Program-made: the position numbers and the translations under genes
In this document: in pieces, positions 1 through 10,000 of the stretch
Numbering within the stretch: position 1 is the stretch's first letter
How the letters are laid out: each line of letters opens with the position of its first letter
The notes under the pieces: model-generated
Seen by the model: the letters and a program-made list of their open reading frames with translations, nothing else
The model's database searches: none
What the model was told of the DNA's origin: nothing
Assembly (NCBI RefSeq): GCF_034274695.1
Contig: NZ_CP128362.1
Span: 5,396,501-5,460,500, forward strand
Length of the DNA stretch: 64,000 bases
Direction: 5' to 3'
Source of the DNA: Chitinophaga sp. LS1
GTDB lineage: Bacteria > Bacteroidota > Bacteroidia > Chitinophagales > Chitinophagaceae

Positions 1-2
1 TT

Positions 3-794
3 CCTCCTGCACAAATCAGGGAAATGAGAGAATTATTCCGTTATAAGAAAAAACAAATAGGTTACCGTGTTTCAGAAAGGAACCGGTTACAAAAAATACT
101 TGAAGACGCTAATATTAAGCTTGGTAATGTTGTCAGCGATCTGTTTGGGAAGTCAGGCTGGGCTATTATATGTGCGATCATAGAAGAACAATCAGATCCC
201 ACACTACTGGCTGGCTTAGCCAAGGGAAGATTGAAAAATAAAATACCTCAACTCATACAGGCACTGAATGGGAAAATAACAGACCATCACCGCTTTATGC
301 TCCAAACCAGTAAACTGGCGCTGGAAAGTATCCAACAACATATTGATCGCATAGATCGCAGACTGGAACAATACATTCAGTCTCACTCCACCGAGGTGGA
401 ATTGTTGGAGACCATTCCAGGTGTAGGCCACGAAACGGTTAAGGGGATTGTCTCAGAAATAGGTTTTGATATGAGTGTTTTCCCTACAGCTGATCATCTG
501 GCTTCATGGGCAGGGGTATGTCCGGGAAATAACGAAAGTGCGGGTAAAAAGAAAAGTAGTCGTGTCACTCAGGGTAACAAAATGCTTAAAACTGTGCTGG
601 TAGAAGCGGCATGGGTAGCAACTAAAGTTAAAACAGGCTGGCTAAAAAATAAATACTACGCAATTGCTGCCAGAAGGGGAAAGAAAAGAGCATTGTTAGC
701 TATTGCTCATAAAATTTTAGTGGCTGTTTACCACATACTTAAAGAAGGACTGCCTTATAAAGAACCCACACCAAGAATAGTAACCACCAATTAG
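3..794 (+). CDS. IS110-family transposase, C-terminal part (5' end outside window)
   Basis: The open frame continues upstream of the first ATG to the window edge (PPAQIREMREL), so the gene starts outside and only about the last 263 residues are seen. The motif IPGVGHETVKGIVSEIG followed by LASWAGVCPGNNESAGKKK is the Transposase_20 (IS116/IS110/IS902) domain, containing the conserved serine of the IS110 C-terminal half. The N-terminal DEDD RuvC-like nuclease domain must lie upstream. IS110 enzymes are RNA-guided recombinases that work with an element-encoded bridge RNA. The visible frame is intact to its stop, so the element may be active. IS110 versus IS1111 subgroup cannot be decided without the left end. 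Confidence 0.9.
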   Translation, partial: PPAQIREMRELFRYKKKQIGYRVSERNRLQKILEDANIKLGNVVSDLFGKSGWAIICAIIEEQSDPTLLAGLAKGRLKNKIPQLIQALNGKITDHHRFMLQTSKLALESIQQHIDRIDRRLEQYIQSHSTEVELLETIPGVGHETVKGIVSEIGFDMSVFPTADHLASWAGVCPGNNESAGKKKSSRVTQGNKMLKTVLVEAAWVATKVKTGWLKNKYYAIAARRGKKRALLAIAHKILVAVYHILKEGLPYKEPTPRIVTTN

Positions 795-838
795 ATCGTC
801 TCTTTATTGATTCCTTCGAGATCGAGAATAAAACTGAT

Positions 839-910
839 TAAATCCATCAGGAACCAACGGTTGTTGCCACTGAGCACGTAGAAAAAATTCTTCTTTTACC
901 GATGGATTTA
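839..910. repeat. Inverted repeat downstream of the IS110 transposase
   Basis: A perfect 10-base inverted repeat (TAAATCCATC at 839-848, GATGGATTTA at 901-910) encloses 52 bases with smaller potential stems (CAAC-GGTT-GTTG near 856-867). It lies in the non-coding 3' flank of the transposase and may be the right end of the element or a structured RNA. The IS boundary itself is not identified. Confidence 0.4.
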
Positions 911-959
911 TCAAATTATTTATAATATGGACGGGGCCTTACCTTTTTCTCTTTCAGAA

Positions 960-989
960 AAAAGGGCAGCTCACCAGAGCCGCCCTTTT
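960..989. terminator. Intrinsic terminator for trxA
   Basis: The strand complementary to the window reads AAAAGGGCGGCTC-TGGT-GAGCTGCCCTTTT. The stem is about 13 bp with one G-U pair and ends in a T run, just downstream of the trxA stop. A run of A on the other side makes it possibly bidirectional, closing IS transcription too. Confidence 0.75.
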
Positions 990-1009
990 GCTAAATTTAT
1001 TTCCAAAGA

Positions 1010-1327
1010 TTACAGGTTCGCCTGAATCTTCTTTTCCAATACTGAACGAGGCGCTGCACCTACTTGCTTATCAACTACCTGACCATTCTTAATGAAAAGG
1101 ATCGCAGGAATACTTGTAATTCCATAATTGATGGACAACTGAGGATTCTGGTCAACATTTACTTTACCAACATTAACCTTACCAGAGTAATCTTTAGAGA
1201 GCTCTTCGATCACTGGACCGATAGCGCGACAAGGACCACACCATTCTGCCCAGAAATCAATTACGCTCAATTTGTCTGAGCTCAACACTTCGTCTTGGAA
1301 GTTGGAATCAGTGAATTCTAATGCCAT
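1010..1327 (-). CDS. trxA: Thioredoxin
   Basis: Cytoplasmic thiol-disulfide reductant of 105 residues, the usual full length of a thioredoxin. WAEWCGPC places the redox cysteines at positions 30 and 33, and TSIPAILF supplies the cis-proline loop facing them. No signal peptide is present, which separates it from the exported thioredoxin-like proteins elsewhere in this window. It is a single gene with its own terminator and lies on the same strand as dnaE, 266 bases beyond the dnaE stop. Upstream, GTAATTTGCGCCCGG on the coding strand shares TTTGCGCCCGG with the corA promoter and may be its -7 region. Confidence 0.96.
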   Translation of the reverse strand: MALEFTDSNFQDEVLSSDKLSVIDFWAEWCGPCRAIGPVIEELSKDYSGKVNVGKVNVDQNPQLSINYGITSIPAILFIKNGQVVDKQVGAAPRSVLEKKIQANL

Positions 1328-1593
1328 GTTATTAGTATTTATAAAAATTTTTAAAATCCTGTAATTAATTATGCAAGAATCAAACCGGGCGCAAATTACT
1401 GCTTTTTTGGCATGTTCTGCAAATCGTTATATCGATTATTTACGATGCAAGTTAAATCATTTTTATTCGCCTACTTATTGATAGTATCTATATAAGTATC
1501 AACTTCCGGCGAATTGGTTCTTTTGTCCGCATTATTGGTTATATCTCCGGTCCTGCATTAAAATTCTTTCGTTCAGGAGCTTTAAAAGTTCCT

Positions 1594-4500
1594 TTACTTC
1601 GCCGTTTCTATATACACATCCAGATCAGGCTGTTTCGATAGGAAATGCGCCAGCTCATCATTCATCTCAATATGCTTATTAAACGTATGCATCTTGACGT
1701 GCAGATCATTATCCCTATCCACCAACTGTAAGAACAACTCACTCGACCCCGGATATTTATTAATATTATCTACTAAAAAGTCAACCAGATCACGTGTGAT
1801 GAACTTCGGCATTGTCACTAACCCTACCTTCTTCGTATGCGTCTTCTTCACTTCCTGCAATAACTGTATACTACCTACCTTAAACTCATACTCACTATCA
1901 TTAAATCGTCTTGCCTTAAATCCTCCATTGATAAACAAACACAATCCCGTTTTCAAATAAGGCGCAAACCGGATAAAGTCCTCACTCCACAGCGCAAACT
2001 CAAACTTCCCGCTATAATCTTCCACCGTCATAATGCCAAACTGTCTGTTGTTTCGGGATATACGCTCCTGCGCGCCCGTTACATACACCGCCAGTCTGAA
2101 GTTCTTTTCACGGCCTGGCTTACCACCCCCCGGAGCTGTTATCTCCGCTTGATATTCAACCAGTTCCGATACCTTATTCATATTATAGAACCTGCTCTCA
2201 AATCGATAATCATCCAGCGGATGCCCGGAAATGTAGATCCCCGTCACCTCTCTCTCATTATTCAGCTTCAGGATCAACGGCCATGGATCACAATTTGGCA
2301 GTTTCGGCGGTTCTATCGCCGGCATATCTTCATCGCCAAACAAACTACCAATATTAGAAGACCCTGCGGTTACCTGGTTCCCGAATTTCACAATCTTATC
2401 CAAACCCGTCGTCATATCATTCTCCGGCTTAAAGAAATACTGTGCTCTATGCAACGCCGGGAAACAATCAAACGCACCCGACATAGCCAGGGCTTCCAGC
2501 GATTTCTTATTTACCGCACGTTGGTTCACACGCTTGATCAGGTCAAAGATATCCTTGAAGGTGCCCTCTTTTTTACGCTCTTCCAGAATGTTCTCTACCG
2601 CTGCTTCACCCACACCTTTCAAACCTGCCAGGCCGAAACGGATCTGCCCCATCTTGTTCACCGCAAAACCTTTGAAAGATTCATTCACATCCGGCGGCAA
2701 TACGTCAATACCCATACGCTTGGCTTCTTCCATGAAGAAGGTGATCTTTTCAATATTGCTCGCACAGTTCAGTACTGCCGCCATGTACTCAGCAGGGTAG
2801 TGGGCCTTCAGGTACGCCGTCTGGTACGCCACAAATGCATAACAGGTAGAGTGTGATTTGTTGAACGCATAGGATGCAAATGCTTCCCAGTCCGTCCACA
2901 CCTTCTCACATATCTTCAGATCATGGCCGTTCTTTTCACAACCGTCCATGAACTGTTTCTTCATTTTGTCCAGTACCGCCTTCTGCTTCTTACCCATGGC
3001 TTTACGGAGTACGTCCGCATCACCTTTGGAGAAGTTCGCCAGCTTCTGACTCAGCAACATTACCTGCTCCTGATATACCGAGATACCATAAGTATCACGC
3101 ATGTATTCCTCCATCTCCGGCAGGTCATACACCGTCTCTTCCAGACCATGTTTACGACGGATGAACAACGGAATGTACTCCAGTGGCCCCGGACGGTACA
3201 AGGCGTTCATTGCAATCAGGTCATCAAATCTATCGGGCTTCAACTCACGGAGGTACTTTTGCATACCGGGCGACTCGAACTGGAACGTTGCGTTCGTCTC
3301 TCCCTTCTGGTACAACTCGTAAGTACGTGCATCATCCAGCGGAATATCGTCGATAGAGATTACTACCCCGTGGTTCATTTTGATCAGTTCCAGCGCACCC
3401 TTGATGATGGTCAGGGTTTTCAGACCCAAAAAGTCCATCTTGATTACACCGGCGCTTTCAATGATACTACCTTCAAACTGGGTTACCAGCAGATCAGAAT
3501 CCTTCGCTGTAGACACCGGTATCAGGTCGTACAGATCCTTTGGCGCAATGATAATACCTGCCGCATGGATACCTGTATTTCGTACGGACCCTTCCAGTAC
3601 GCAGGCCTCGCGGAGCACTTCGCCCTGCAGGTCGTCGCCTTTGATGATCTCGCGGAGTTTCCTTACGTTTTCAAGGTCTTCGGGTCCGAGTCCCTCTTTC
3701 TCTGCCAGACTCTTCTCACCCTCATCGATCGGGGCATTGAAGATACGGTCCAGCTGTATACCCGGTTTATCGGGCACCATCTTGGCCAGCATATTGGATT
3801 CTACCAGTGGCAGGTCCATCACACGGGCCACGTCTTTGATACTCATTTTGGCAGCCATGGTACCATAGGTAATGATCTGCGCTACCTGGTTCTTGCCATA
3901 TTTGTCTACCACATAGTCAATCACTTTCTGACGGCCTTCATCATCGAAGTCCGTATCAATATCGGGCATGCTCTTACGTTCCGGATTCAGGAAACGCTCA
4001 AACAGGAGGTTATACTTGATCGGGTCAATATTGGTGATCCCAATGGAATACGCCACCGCCGATCCCGCTGCTGATCCACGGCCGGGACCGATAAATACCC
4101 CCAGATCGCGACCTGCCTTGATAAAGTCAGATACGATGAGGAAGTAACCGGCAAATCCCATGTTCTCAATTACCTGTAGTTCGAAGTTCAGGCGTTCTTC
4201 CACTTCTGCCGTGATCTCCGCATACTTCATGCGGGCACCTTCCATGGTCAGGTGGCGCAGGTACTGATCCTGCGTAAAGAAGCCCGGCGGGATCGGGAAG
4301 TTTGGGAGCAGGATGTCTTTTTTCAGGTCCAGCAGTTCCACCTTGTCCACGATCTCATTGGTATTGTCAATGGCCTGTGGCAGGTCGTGGAAGAGACGTG
4401 ACATCTCGTCTGTGGTCTTGAAATAAAACTCGTCGTTATAGAATGCGAAGCGGGTATTTTTCTTACCTCCTTCGTCTTCGTTAAATTCTTTGTTGGTTGG

Positions 4501-5232
4501 GGTGGATTTTTTCTCACCGGTGTTGATACAAAGCAGGATATCATGTGCGTTCGCATCTTCCTTGTCCACATAGTGGGAGTCGTTGGACGCGATCACTTTT
4601 ACATTGTATTTCTCTGCAAATTTTAGGAGCACTACATTCACTTTTTCCTGTTCAGGAATACCATGGCGCTGCATTTCTACATAGAAATCTTCCCCAAAGA
4701 TGTCCAGCCACCATCTAAATTCCTTTTCGCCAGCCTCTTCTCCATGTTTCAGGATGGCGCGGGGCACAGAGGCACCGAGACAACAAGTGGTGGCAATCAG
4801 ACCTTTATGATATTGGAGAACGAGTTCTTTGTCGATACGGGGATATTTACCGTACAGTCCCTCGATGTACCCGAGTGAGCAAAGTTTGATGAGGTTGCGG
4901 TAACCTTCTTCATTCTTGGCGAGTAACACCTGGTGGTTACGGATGTCTTTCTCATCGCGGGTAAAGGCGCGTTTGAACCTGTTTTCTACCACGTAGAATT
5001 CACACCCTACGATGGGCTTTACTTTCAGTCGCTTATCTTTTGGATCTTCGGGGTTGAGTCGATGGTTATATGCTTCTGCCACAAACTGGAATACGCCGAA
5101 CATGTTTCCGTGGTCTGTAATGGCAAGGGCTGGCTGGTTGCTGGCCATTGCTTTTTTATACAGCGACTTTATATCTGCGGCTCCATCCAGCAGGGAGTAC
5201 TGAGTATGAACGTGTAAGTGGGAGAAATTCAT
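1594..5232 (-). CDS. dnaE: DNA polymerase III alpha subunit
   Basis: Replicative C-family DNA polymerase, 1212 residues, full length. Order of domains: PHP domain at the N-terminus (FSHLHVHTQYSLLDG, with the first metal-binding histidines), polymerase core with GPGRGSAAGSAVAYS, active-site aspartates in PDIDTDFD (D424, D426) and the third in KMDFLGLKT (D600), then the helix-hairpin-helix region (FGLAGLKGVGEAAVENI), and an OB fold near residues 1000-1100. It synthesises the chromosome with the clamp and clamp loader. Transcribed alone from a -7 box 27 bases upstream. No truncation or frameshift is seen. Confidence 0.97.
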   Translation of the reverse strand: MNFSHLHVHTQYSLLDGAADIKSLYKKAMASNQPALAITDHGNMFGVFQFVAEAYNHRLNPEDPKDKRLKVKPIVGCEFYVVENRFKRAFTRDEKDIRNHQVLLAKNEEGYRNLIKLCSLGYIEGLYGKYPRIDKELVLQYHKGLIATTCCLGASVPRAILKHGEEAGEKEFRWWLDIFGEDFYVEMQRHGIPEQEKVNVVLLKFAEKYNVKVIASNDSHYVDKEDANAHDILLCINTGEKKSTPTNKEFNEDEGGKKNTRFAFYNDEFYFKTTDEMSRLFHDLPQAIDNTNEIVDKVELLDLKKDILLPNFPIPPGFFTQDQYLRHLTMEGARMKYAEITAEVEERLNFELQVIENMGFAGYFLIVSDFIKAGRDLGVFIGPGRGSAAGSAVAYSIGITNIDPIKYNLLFERFLNPERKSMPDIDTDFDDEGRQKVIDYVVDKYGKNQVAQIITYGTMAAKMSIKDVARVMDLPLVESNMLAKMVPDKPGIQLDRIFNAPIDEGEKSLAEKEGLGPEDLENVRKLREIIKGDDLQGEVLREACVLEGSVRNTGIHAAGIIIAPKDLYDLIPVSTAKDSDLLVTQFEGSIIESAGVIKMDFLGLKTLTIIKGALELIKMNHGVVISIDDIPLDDARTYELYQKGETNATFQFESPGMQKYLRELKPDRFDDLIAMNALYRPGPLEYIPLFIRRKHGLEETVYDLPEMEEYMRDTYGISVYQEQVMLLSQKLANFSKGDADVLRKAMGKKQKAVLDKMKKQFMDGCEKNGHDLKICEKVWTDWEAFASYAFNKSHSTCYAFVAYQTAYLKAHYPAEYMAAVLNCASNIEKITFFMEEAKRMGIDVLPPDVNESFKGFAVNKMGQIRFGLAGLKGVGEAAVENILEERKKEGTFKDIFDLIKRVNQRAVNKKSLEALAMSGAFDCFPALHRAQYFFKPENDMTTGLDKIVKFGNQVTAGSSNIGSLFGDEDMPAIEPPKLPNCDPWPLILKLNNEREVTGIYISGHPLDDYRFESRFYNMNKVSELVEYQAEITAPGGGKPGREKNFRLAVYVTGAQERISRNNRQFGIMTVEDYSGKFEFALWSEDFIRFAPYLKTGLCLFINGGFKARRFNDSEYEFKVGSIQLLQEVKKTHTKKVGLVTMPKFITRDLVDFLVDNINKYPGSSELFLQLVDRDNDLHVKMHTFNKHIEMNDELAHFLSKQPDLDVYIETAK

Positions 5233-5258
5233 GGCACAAAATTCCGTTTCTTCAGGGA

Positions 5259-5266
5259 CAAAGTTA
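5259..5266 (-). promoter_or_regulatory. dnaE promoter -7 box
   Basis: Coding strand reads TAACTTTG, an exact match to the Bacteroidota consensus TAnnTTTG, 27 bases before the dnaE start. No TTG is found at the expected -33 spacing. Confidence 0.5.
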
Positions 5267-5386
5267 ATTAAAAATTATCCACAGCAGGTGAATGCGCCCG
5301 CAGTGGGGCTTCCGGTTTTTTGGTCCACAACACTTTAAAAACAATTATTATTAGTAATTTAGCTCAAATTATAATCAAAAGTACAT

Positions 5387-6037
5387 ATGGCAGGAAGAAA
5401 TGGACTTATTTGGGCGCTCGGTATTTTTCTGTTAACAATCAGTTCGTGTGCTGTTATTAAAAATAATACTACTGCCAAGAAATCCACGACCAACACTTCC
5501 AGCCGTTCCCCTGAATTCCTTGATGGTTTTACCACTTCCAGCAATGCAAAGACCACCAGTGTGAGTTATGCAAAAGTGAGTTTCTCCCAGGCCAGCAGTA
5601 CTTATGTCGAAAACGCCCCTTTGTGGCAATTCAAATATGCACAGCTATTGGATGTACCTGTAGAGACGGTGCTCAATGCCAATTTGTTCTATTTTATAGA
5701 AGACTGGTGGGGTACGCCTTATCAGTTAGGCGGAAAAGCCAAGACGGGTATTGATTGCAGTAATTTTGCCAATCAGTTGTTAAACACAGTATTCAGGATC
5801 AGTTCTTCCGGCACCTCTTCAGGATTGTACGATAAGTCTAAAAAGGTGAATAACGGCCAGATGAAGGCGGGCGACCTGGTGTTTTTTAAGATCAACCAGG
5901 CACAGGTATCTCATGTGGGGGTGTATCTGGATAATTCTAAATTTGTACATGCTTCTACAAGTTCAGGGGTGATGATCAGTGATCTGAATGAAACTTATTG
6001 GAAGAAGTATTTTGTCGGCGCAGGAAGAATGAACTAA
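5387..6037 (+). CDS. NlpC/P60 family (C40) lipoprotein peptidase
   Basis: Predicted cell-wall peptidase of 216 residues. The N-terminus is a lipoprotein signal (hydrophobic stretch 7-18, lipobox ISSC with acceptor Cys21), followed by a Ser/Thr-rich linker to about residue 75. The catalytic domain has GIDCSNFANQLL (Cys124), SHVGVYLD (His176) and KFVHAS (His188), the full Cys-His-His triad of NlpC/P60. The family cleaves stem-peptide bonds such as D-Glu-mDAP in peptidoglycan, in this case probably from the periplasmic face of a membrane. It stands alone, divergent from dnaE. The exact bond cut is not predictable from sequence. Confidence 0.88.
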   Translation: MAGRNGLIWALGIFLLTISSCAVIKNNTTAKKSTTNTSSRSPEFLDGFTTSSNAKTTSVSYAKVSFSQASSTYVENAPLWQFKYAQLLDVPVETVLNANLFYFIEDWWGTPYQLGGKAKTGIDCSNFANQLLNTVFRISSSGTSSGLYDKSKKVNNGQMKAGDLVFFKINQAQVSHVGVYLDNSKFVHASTSSGVMISDLNETYWKKYFVGAGRMN

Positions 6038-6041
6038 TAAT

Positions 6042-6049
6042 TATCTTTG
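6042..6049 (+). promoter_or_regulatory. Promoter -7 box for glycosyltransferase
   Basis: TATCTTTG followed by CG is an exact TAnnTTTG match about 110 bases upstream of the glycosyltransferase at 6160. The -33 element is not clear. Confidence 0.5.
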
Positions 6050-6159
6050 CGAAATTAAACCAAAAAAACAGACACCTTTTAAACCGACCACCCAGATCGG
6101 TATTCTAATTGCTTTATTTTCTACCTACAATTGTTAAAAATTAAATTCGTTACTACTTC

Positions 6160-7050
6160 ATGTTGTCAATCATTATCTGTTCCATTGATCCTGAGCGTGT
6201 TCGTACGGTCACTGCAAATATCCATGCTACCATTGGGGTGGAACATGAAGTGATCATCATCAATAATGCAAAAGAGTTAGGAGGAATGGGGGCCGGTTAC
6301 AACACCGGTGCGGCCCGCGCCCAATATGAGACCATCTGCTTTATGCATGATGACATTGAATTCCTGACGGCCGGCTGGGGCCAAAGTGTACTTTCACATT
6401 TTAAATCTGATGCCAGCCTCGGCCTGATCGGTATTGCCGGCAGCCGCTACAAAAGTAAAACCATTTCCGGCTGGTGGACAAACCAGGCTACGGCTGATTG
6501 CTGTAATATCTACCAACGTAATCTCAAAGGCAAAGACAGGAAGTTCCTGCTGCGCCCGGCGGGAAAGAACGGGGTGATTGTGCCTGTGAAAAGTCTGGAT
6601 GGGGTATGGTTGTGTACCCGCAAGCGTATATGGGAGGAGTTTCCGTTTAATACAGCTGATCTGAAAGGGTTTCATTTTTACGACCTGGATATCAGTTTGA
6701 GAATATCAGAGAAGTATACCGTGGCTGTAGTGTACGATGTAGACCTTGTGCATTTTTCCAATGGGAATTTTGGGGACGAGTGGGTGAGGGGAGCGATCTT
6801 CTTTCATGAAGAGGTGAATAAAGTAGCATTGCCTGTGAGCCTGGATGCGCCTGCTGAAAATGCAGAAGCGCATGTTTGTAAGTCGTGGCTGAGGAGATTA
6901 AGGATTGAAAAGATCAGTTGGGAGAATAGGAAGTTGTGGGTGAAGGCGGGGCATGCAATGGATTTCCCGGGTTTATGGGGAACAGTGGCAGGGTTTTATT
7001 TCCCGTATGTGAAGCAGGCGAAGATAAAATTGAAGACAATCTTATCATAA
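6160..7050 (+). CDS. Family 2-like glycosyltransferase
   Basis: 296 residues. The start MLSIIICSIDPERV, the acidic motif CFMHDDIEFL and the later FYDLDISLRI fit the GT-A fold glycosyltransferases of the Glyco_tranf_2_5 type, which transfer sugars from nucleotide-sugar donors at the cytoplasmic membrane. No transmembrane segment is evident. A monocistronic gene bounded by its own promoter box and a strong terminator. The acceptor is unknown; nearby glycan genes (10541-18484) suggest cell-surface polysaccharide or glycoprotein sugar assembly. Confidence 0.82.
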   Translation: MLSIIICSIDPERVRTVTANIHATIGVEHEVIIINNAKELGGMGAGYNTGAARAQYETICFMHDDIEFLTAGWGQSVLSHFKSDASLGLIGIAGSRYKSKTISGWWTNQATADCCNIYQRNLKGKDRKFLLRPAGKNGVIVPVKSLDGVWLCTRKRIWEEFPFNTADLKGFHFYDLDISLRISEKYTVAVVYDVDLVHFSNGNFGDEWVRGAIFFHEEVNKVALPVSLDAPAENAEAHVCKSWLRRLRIEKISWENRKLWVKAGHAMDFPGLWGTVAGFYFPYVKQAKIKLKTILS

Positions 7051-7051
7051 T

Positions 7052-7087
7052 AAAAAGCGCGTTTGCTATCAACAAACGCGCTTTTTT
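7052..7087. terminator. Bidirectional terminator
   Basis: Perfect 14-bp stem AAAAAGCGCGTTTG / CAAACGCGCTTTTT with a 7-base loop, between the convergent glycosyltransferase and the large T9SS protein. A/T runs on both sides fit use by both genes. Confidence 0.85.
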
Positions 7088-7099
7088 ATGAATGGAACC

Positions 7100-10000
7100 T
7101 TATCGGATCAATGTTACCGTCCCTTTCTCCATCTGCGGATGCATTTCATCTCCATAAAACGCATACTGTATCACATACACATACGTTCCTATCGGCGCCA
7201 CCTCACCTTTCAGCTTTCCATCCCATCCACTACTATAATCTTCTGTCGCATACACCAAATTCCCCACTCTGTTAAACACCCGCATATTAAAATACGTAAT
7301 CCCCAATCCTTTCACTCTGAACACATCATTCTGTCCATCCCCATTTGGCGTAAATGCCGTAGGGATAAACAACTTCTTATAATGTGTCACAGTCACTGTC
7401 ACAGTATCAGTAGGGATACAATTTAACCCAGTTACTGTACTGACCACATATGTAGTCGTAGAATCTGGCGTCGCTACCGGCGAAGAACAATCCACACAAC
7501 TCAGCCCATCTTCCGGGGTCCACGCATAATCGGGTGAATTCGTAGCTTTCAGAGTTACTGACTGCCCGATATTAATTGTTGTATCATTATTCCAGATATG
7601 CACTGCCGCCACATTATTGTTCTCAATGATCACGGTTGTATCCAGTGTACAATTCTGTGCATCCCTGATCAGGATAGAGTAGGAGCCTGCACTGATATCC
7701 GATACCGTATTTTCCGTCATCAACTCACTGCCCCAATAAAACGCATATGGCGATGTACCACCTGAAGGATTTACTTCAATGGTACCATTACCTCTTTCAC
7801 AGAGTTCATTTGTAAGTGATACACCCGTTTTCAGCGGTGCTGGTGCTGACAATTGAATGCTCACACTGTCTATGCACACGGCATTCCTTATATAGATCTT
7901 ATAATTCCCCTGTGTAAGGCCCGTTAATACAGGCGTGGTCTGCACAGTCTTGAAAGAATCAATGGTATATTCAAATGGAGCGACACCTTTATTGACCTGT
8001 ATGGTTATAGACCCATCGGTCGCATCATAACACGTAGGCTTCGTTCCGCTGGCAGTCGCCCGGATGATAGTAGCAGTATGTTCTACTACTGTAAATGCCT
8101 GTGCAATTTCACAACCCACAGCATCTACTACCTTTACTGTATAAGTACCCGGATCCAGTTTAGGATACAAAGAATCTTTTCCTTCATTGATACCATTGAA
8201 GTAATAGGTATAAGGATACTTACCACCCGTTGGCATCACTTCAATTTGTCCTAAGGCTACACCGCAATCAATATTGGTCACCACGGTATTCGTAAGATCC
8301 AGCGGTTTGTTGATAGAGACATGTATGGTATCGCTGCCTTCGCAATAGCCATTGCTCACGGTCACTATATAATCACCGGTATGTGTGGCCATGATGGTGC
8401 GTGTCGTCTCGCCGGTATTCCATGAATAAGTTAGTCCTTCGCCTGCATCGAGCGTGACAGATCCTGTACCACAGGTACCGGTATCCTTACCCAGGTTGGG
8501 TTTTGCCAGGGCTGTATTTTGCACTACTGTATATGCCTGTGCAATCTCACATCCTATAGCATCGACAACCCGGATGGAATAAGTACCTGAATCCAGATTT
8601 TTATACAATGAATCTGAGCCCTGACTGATGCCATCAAAGTAATAGGAATATGGATAAGTACCACCTGTCGGCATTACTTCAATCTGTCCTAAGGTTCCTC
8701 CACAATCAACATTGGTCACCACGGTTTTTGAAAGGTCCAATGGTTTGTTGATAGAAACATGTATGGTATCTCTGCCTTCGCAATAGCCATTGCTGACGCT
8801 TACTATATAATCCCCTGTTGTTGTCACTACAATAGTACGGGTGGTTGCGCCGGTGTTCCATAAATAAGTCCTGCCTTCGCCGGCATCGAGGGTGACAGTA
8901 CCGTTACCACAGGTACCTGTATCCTTACCCAGGTTGGGTTTGGGAGGTGCCAGTACGACCACTTCCTTACAGAAAGAGGACTGGGTCGACAAGCTCTCAT
9001 TTGTGAGCAGGTGAATGCTGTACACACCTGCAGAGTCATATATAATCGGAGAAGGTGGAGTCGCCGATGTAGAAGATGGTGTGCTGGAATTGGAACAGCT
9101 GTTAAACTGTAGCCTGAAGATCTTATGCGCATCCGCATCTGTGATCATAGAATACAGGTTGTCGCCATCTCTGAACATGGTAGAAATAGAGTGGGGGAAG
9201 GTCAGACCGGAAATAGCCAGTGTAGAACCCGTGATCGCTCCGTCCACGCCATTGGGGAAATCAACTCTCGCTATATCATGACTCACATTATTCACCACCA
9301 GACCATAGAAGTTCCCACAGTCATTGATAATTGTAATATCTCTCGGTTGAGTAAGCACGCCACTGGCATTCCCCAGGTCCGTACTTACCGGGGTATTGCC
9401 TATAGAGGTGCCAAAGTCCATGCGTACCAGCGTACCTGCATAGGTGTTGGTAACGAATATATAATTTTTATTGTTATATTTAGCAGCATAGATACCGGTT
9501 GGAAAGTTGAGTGTACCAGTTACATTGCCTAAATTTTCTGCAGTAGGTGCATTGGTGAAGTTTTGACCGAAGTAAAAGCGAGTCACTGTATTGCTGCTGG
9601 CATTTACTGTCAGCCCCCAATAGTCGTCGCCTTCCTTAATGATGGTGAGTTCTGAGGGGTAATTCATGGTAGTACCGATGTTGCCCCAGTTGGTCGAAGT
9701 CAGACTGGCCTTGGCAGTACCGAGACTAGAGCCGAAGTCGATCTTCATAATGCGGGCTTTGGAGGTGGTATACCCCCCGACCACAATCAGGTGCCAGCCG
9801 TTGTCGTCTTTTACAACCTGGAGGCCTTCAGTATATTCCGGCACATCGCCGTTGAAAGTACCGAGATCTTCGGCAGTAGGTGTGTTTAACAGACTACTAC
9901 CATAAGTAAGACGTACGATACTGTTATACCCGAAGTTGGAGACAAAACCGTACCAGATACCATTATCCTGCTCAATGGTGATAAAAGTAGGAACGTACAA

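Noticed and set aside
2149..4074. Long plus-strand frames antisense to dnaE
   Set aside because: They are shadows of a conserved replicative polymerase gene and show no family features.
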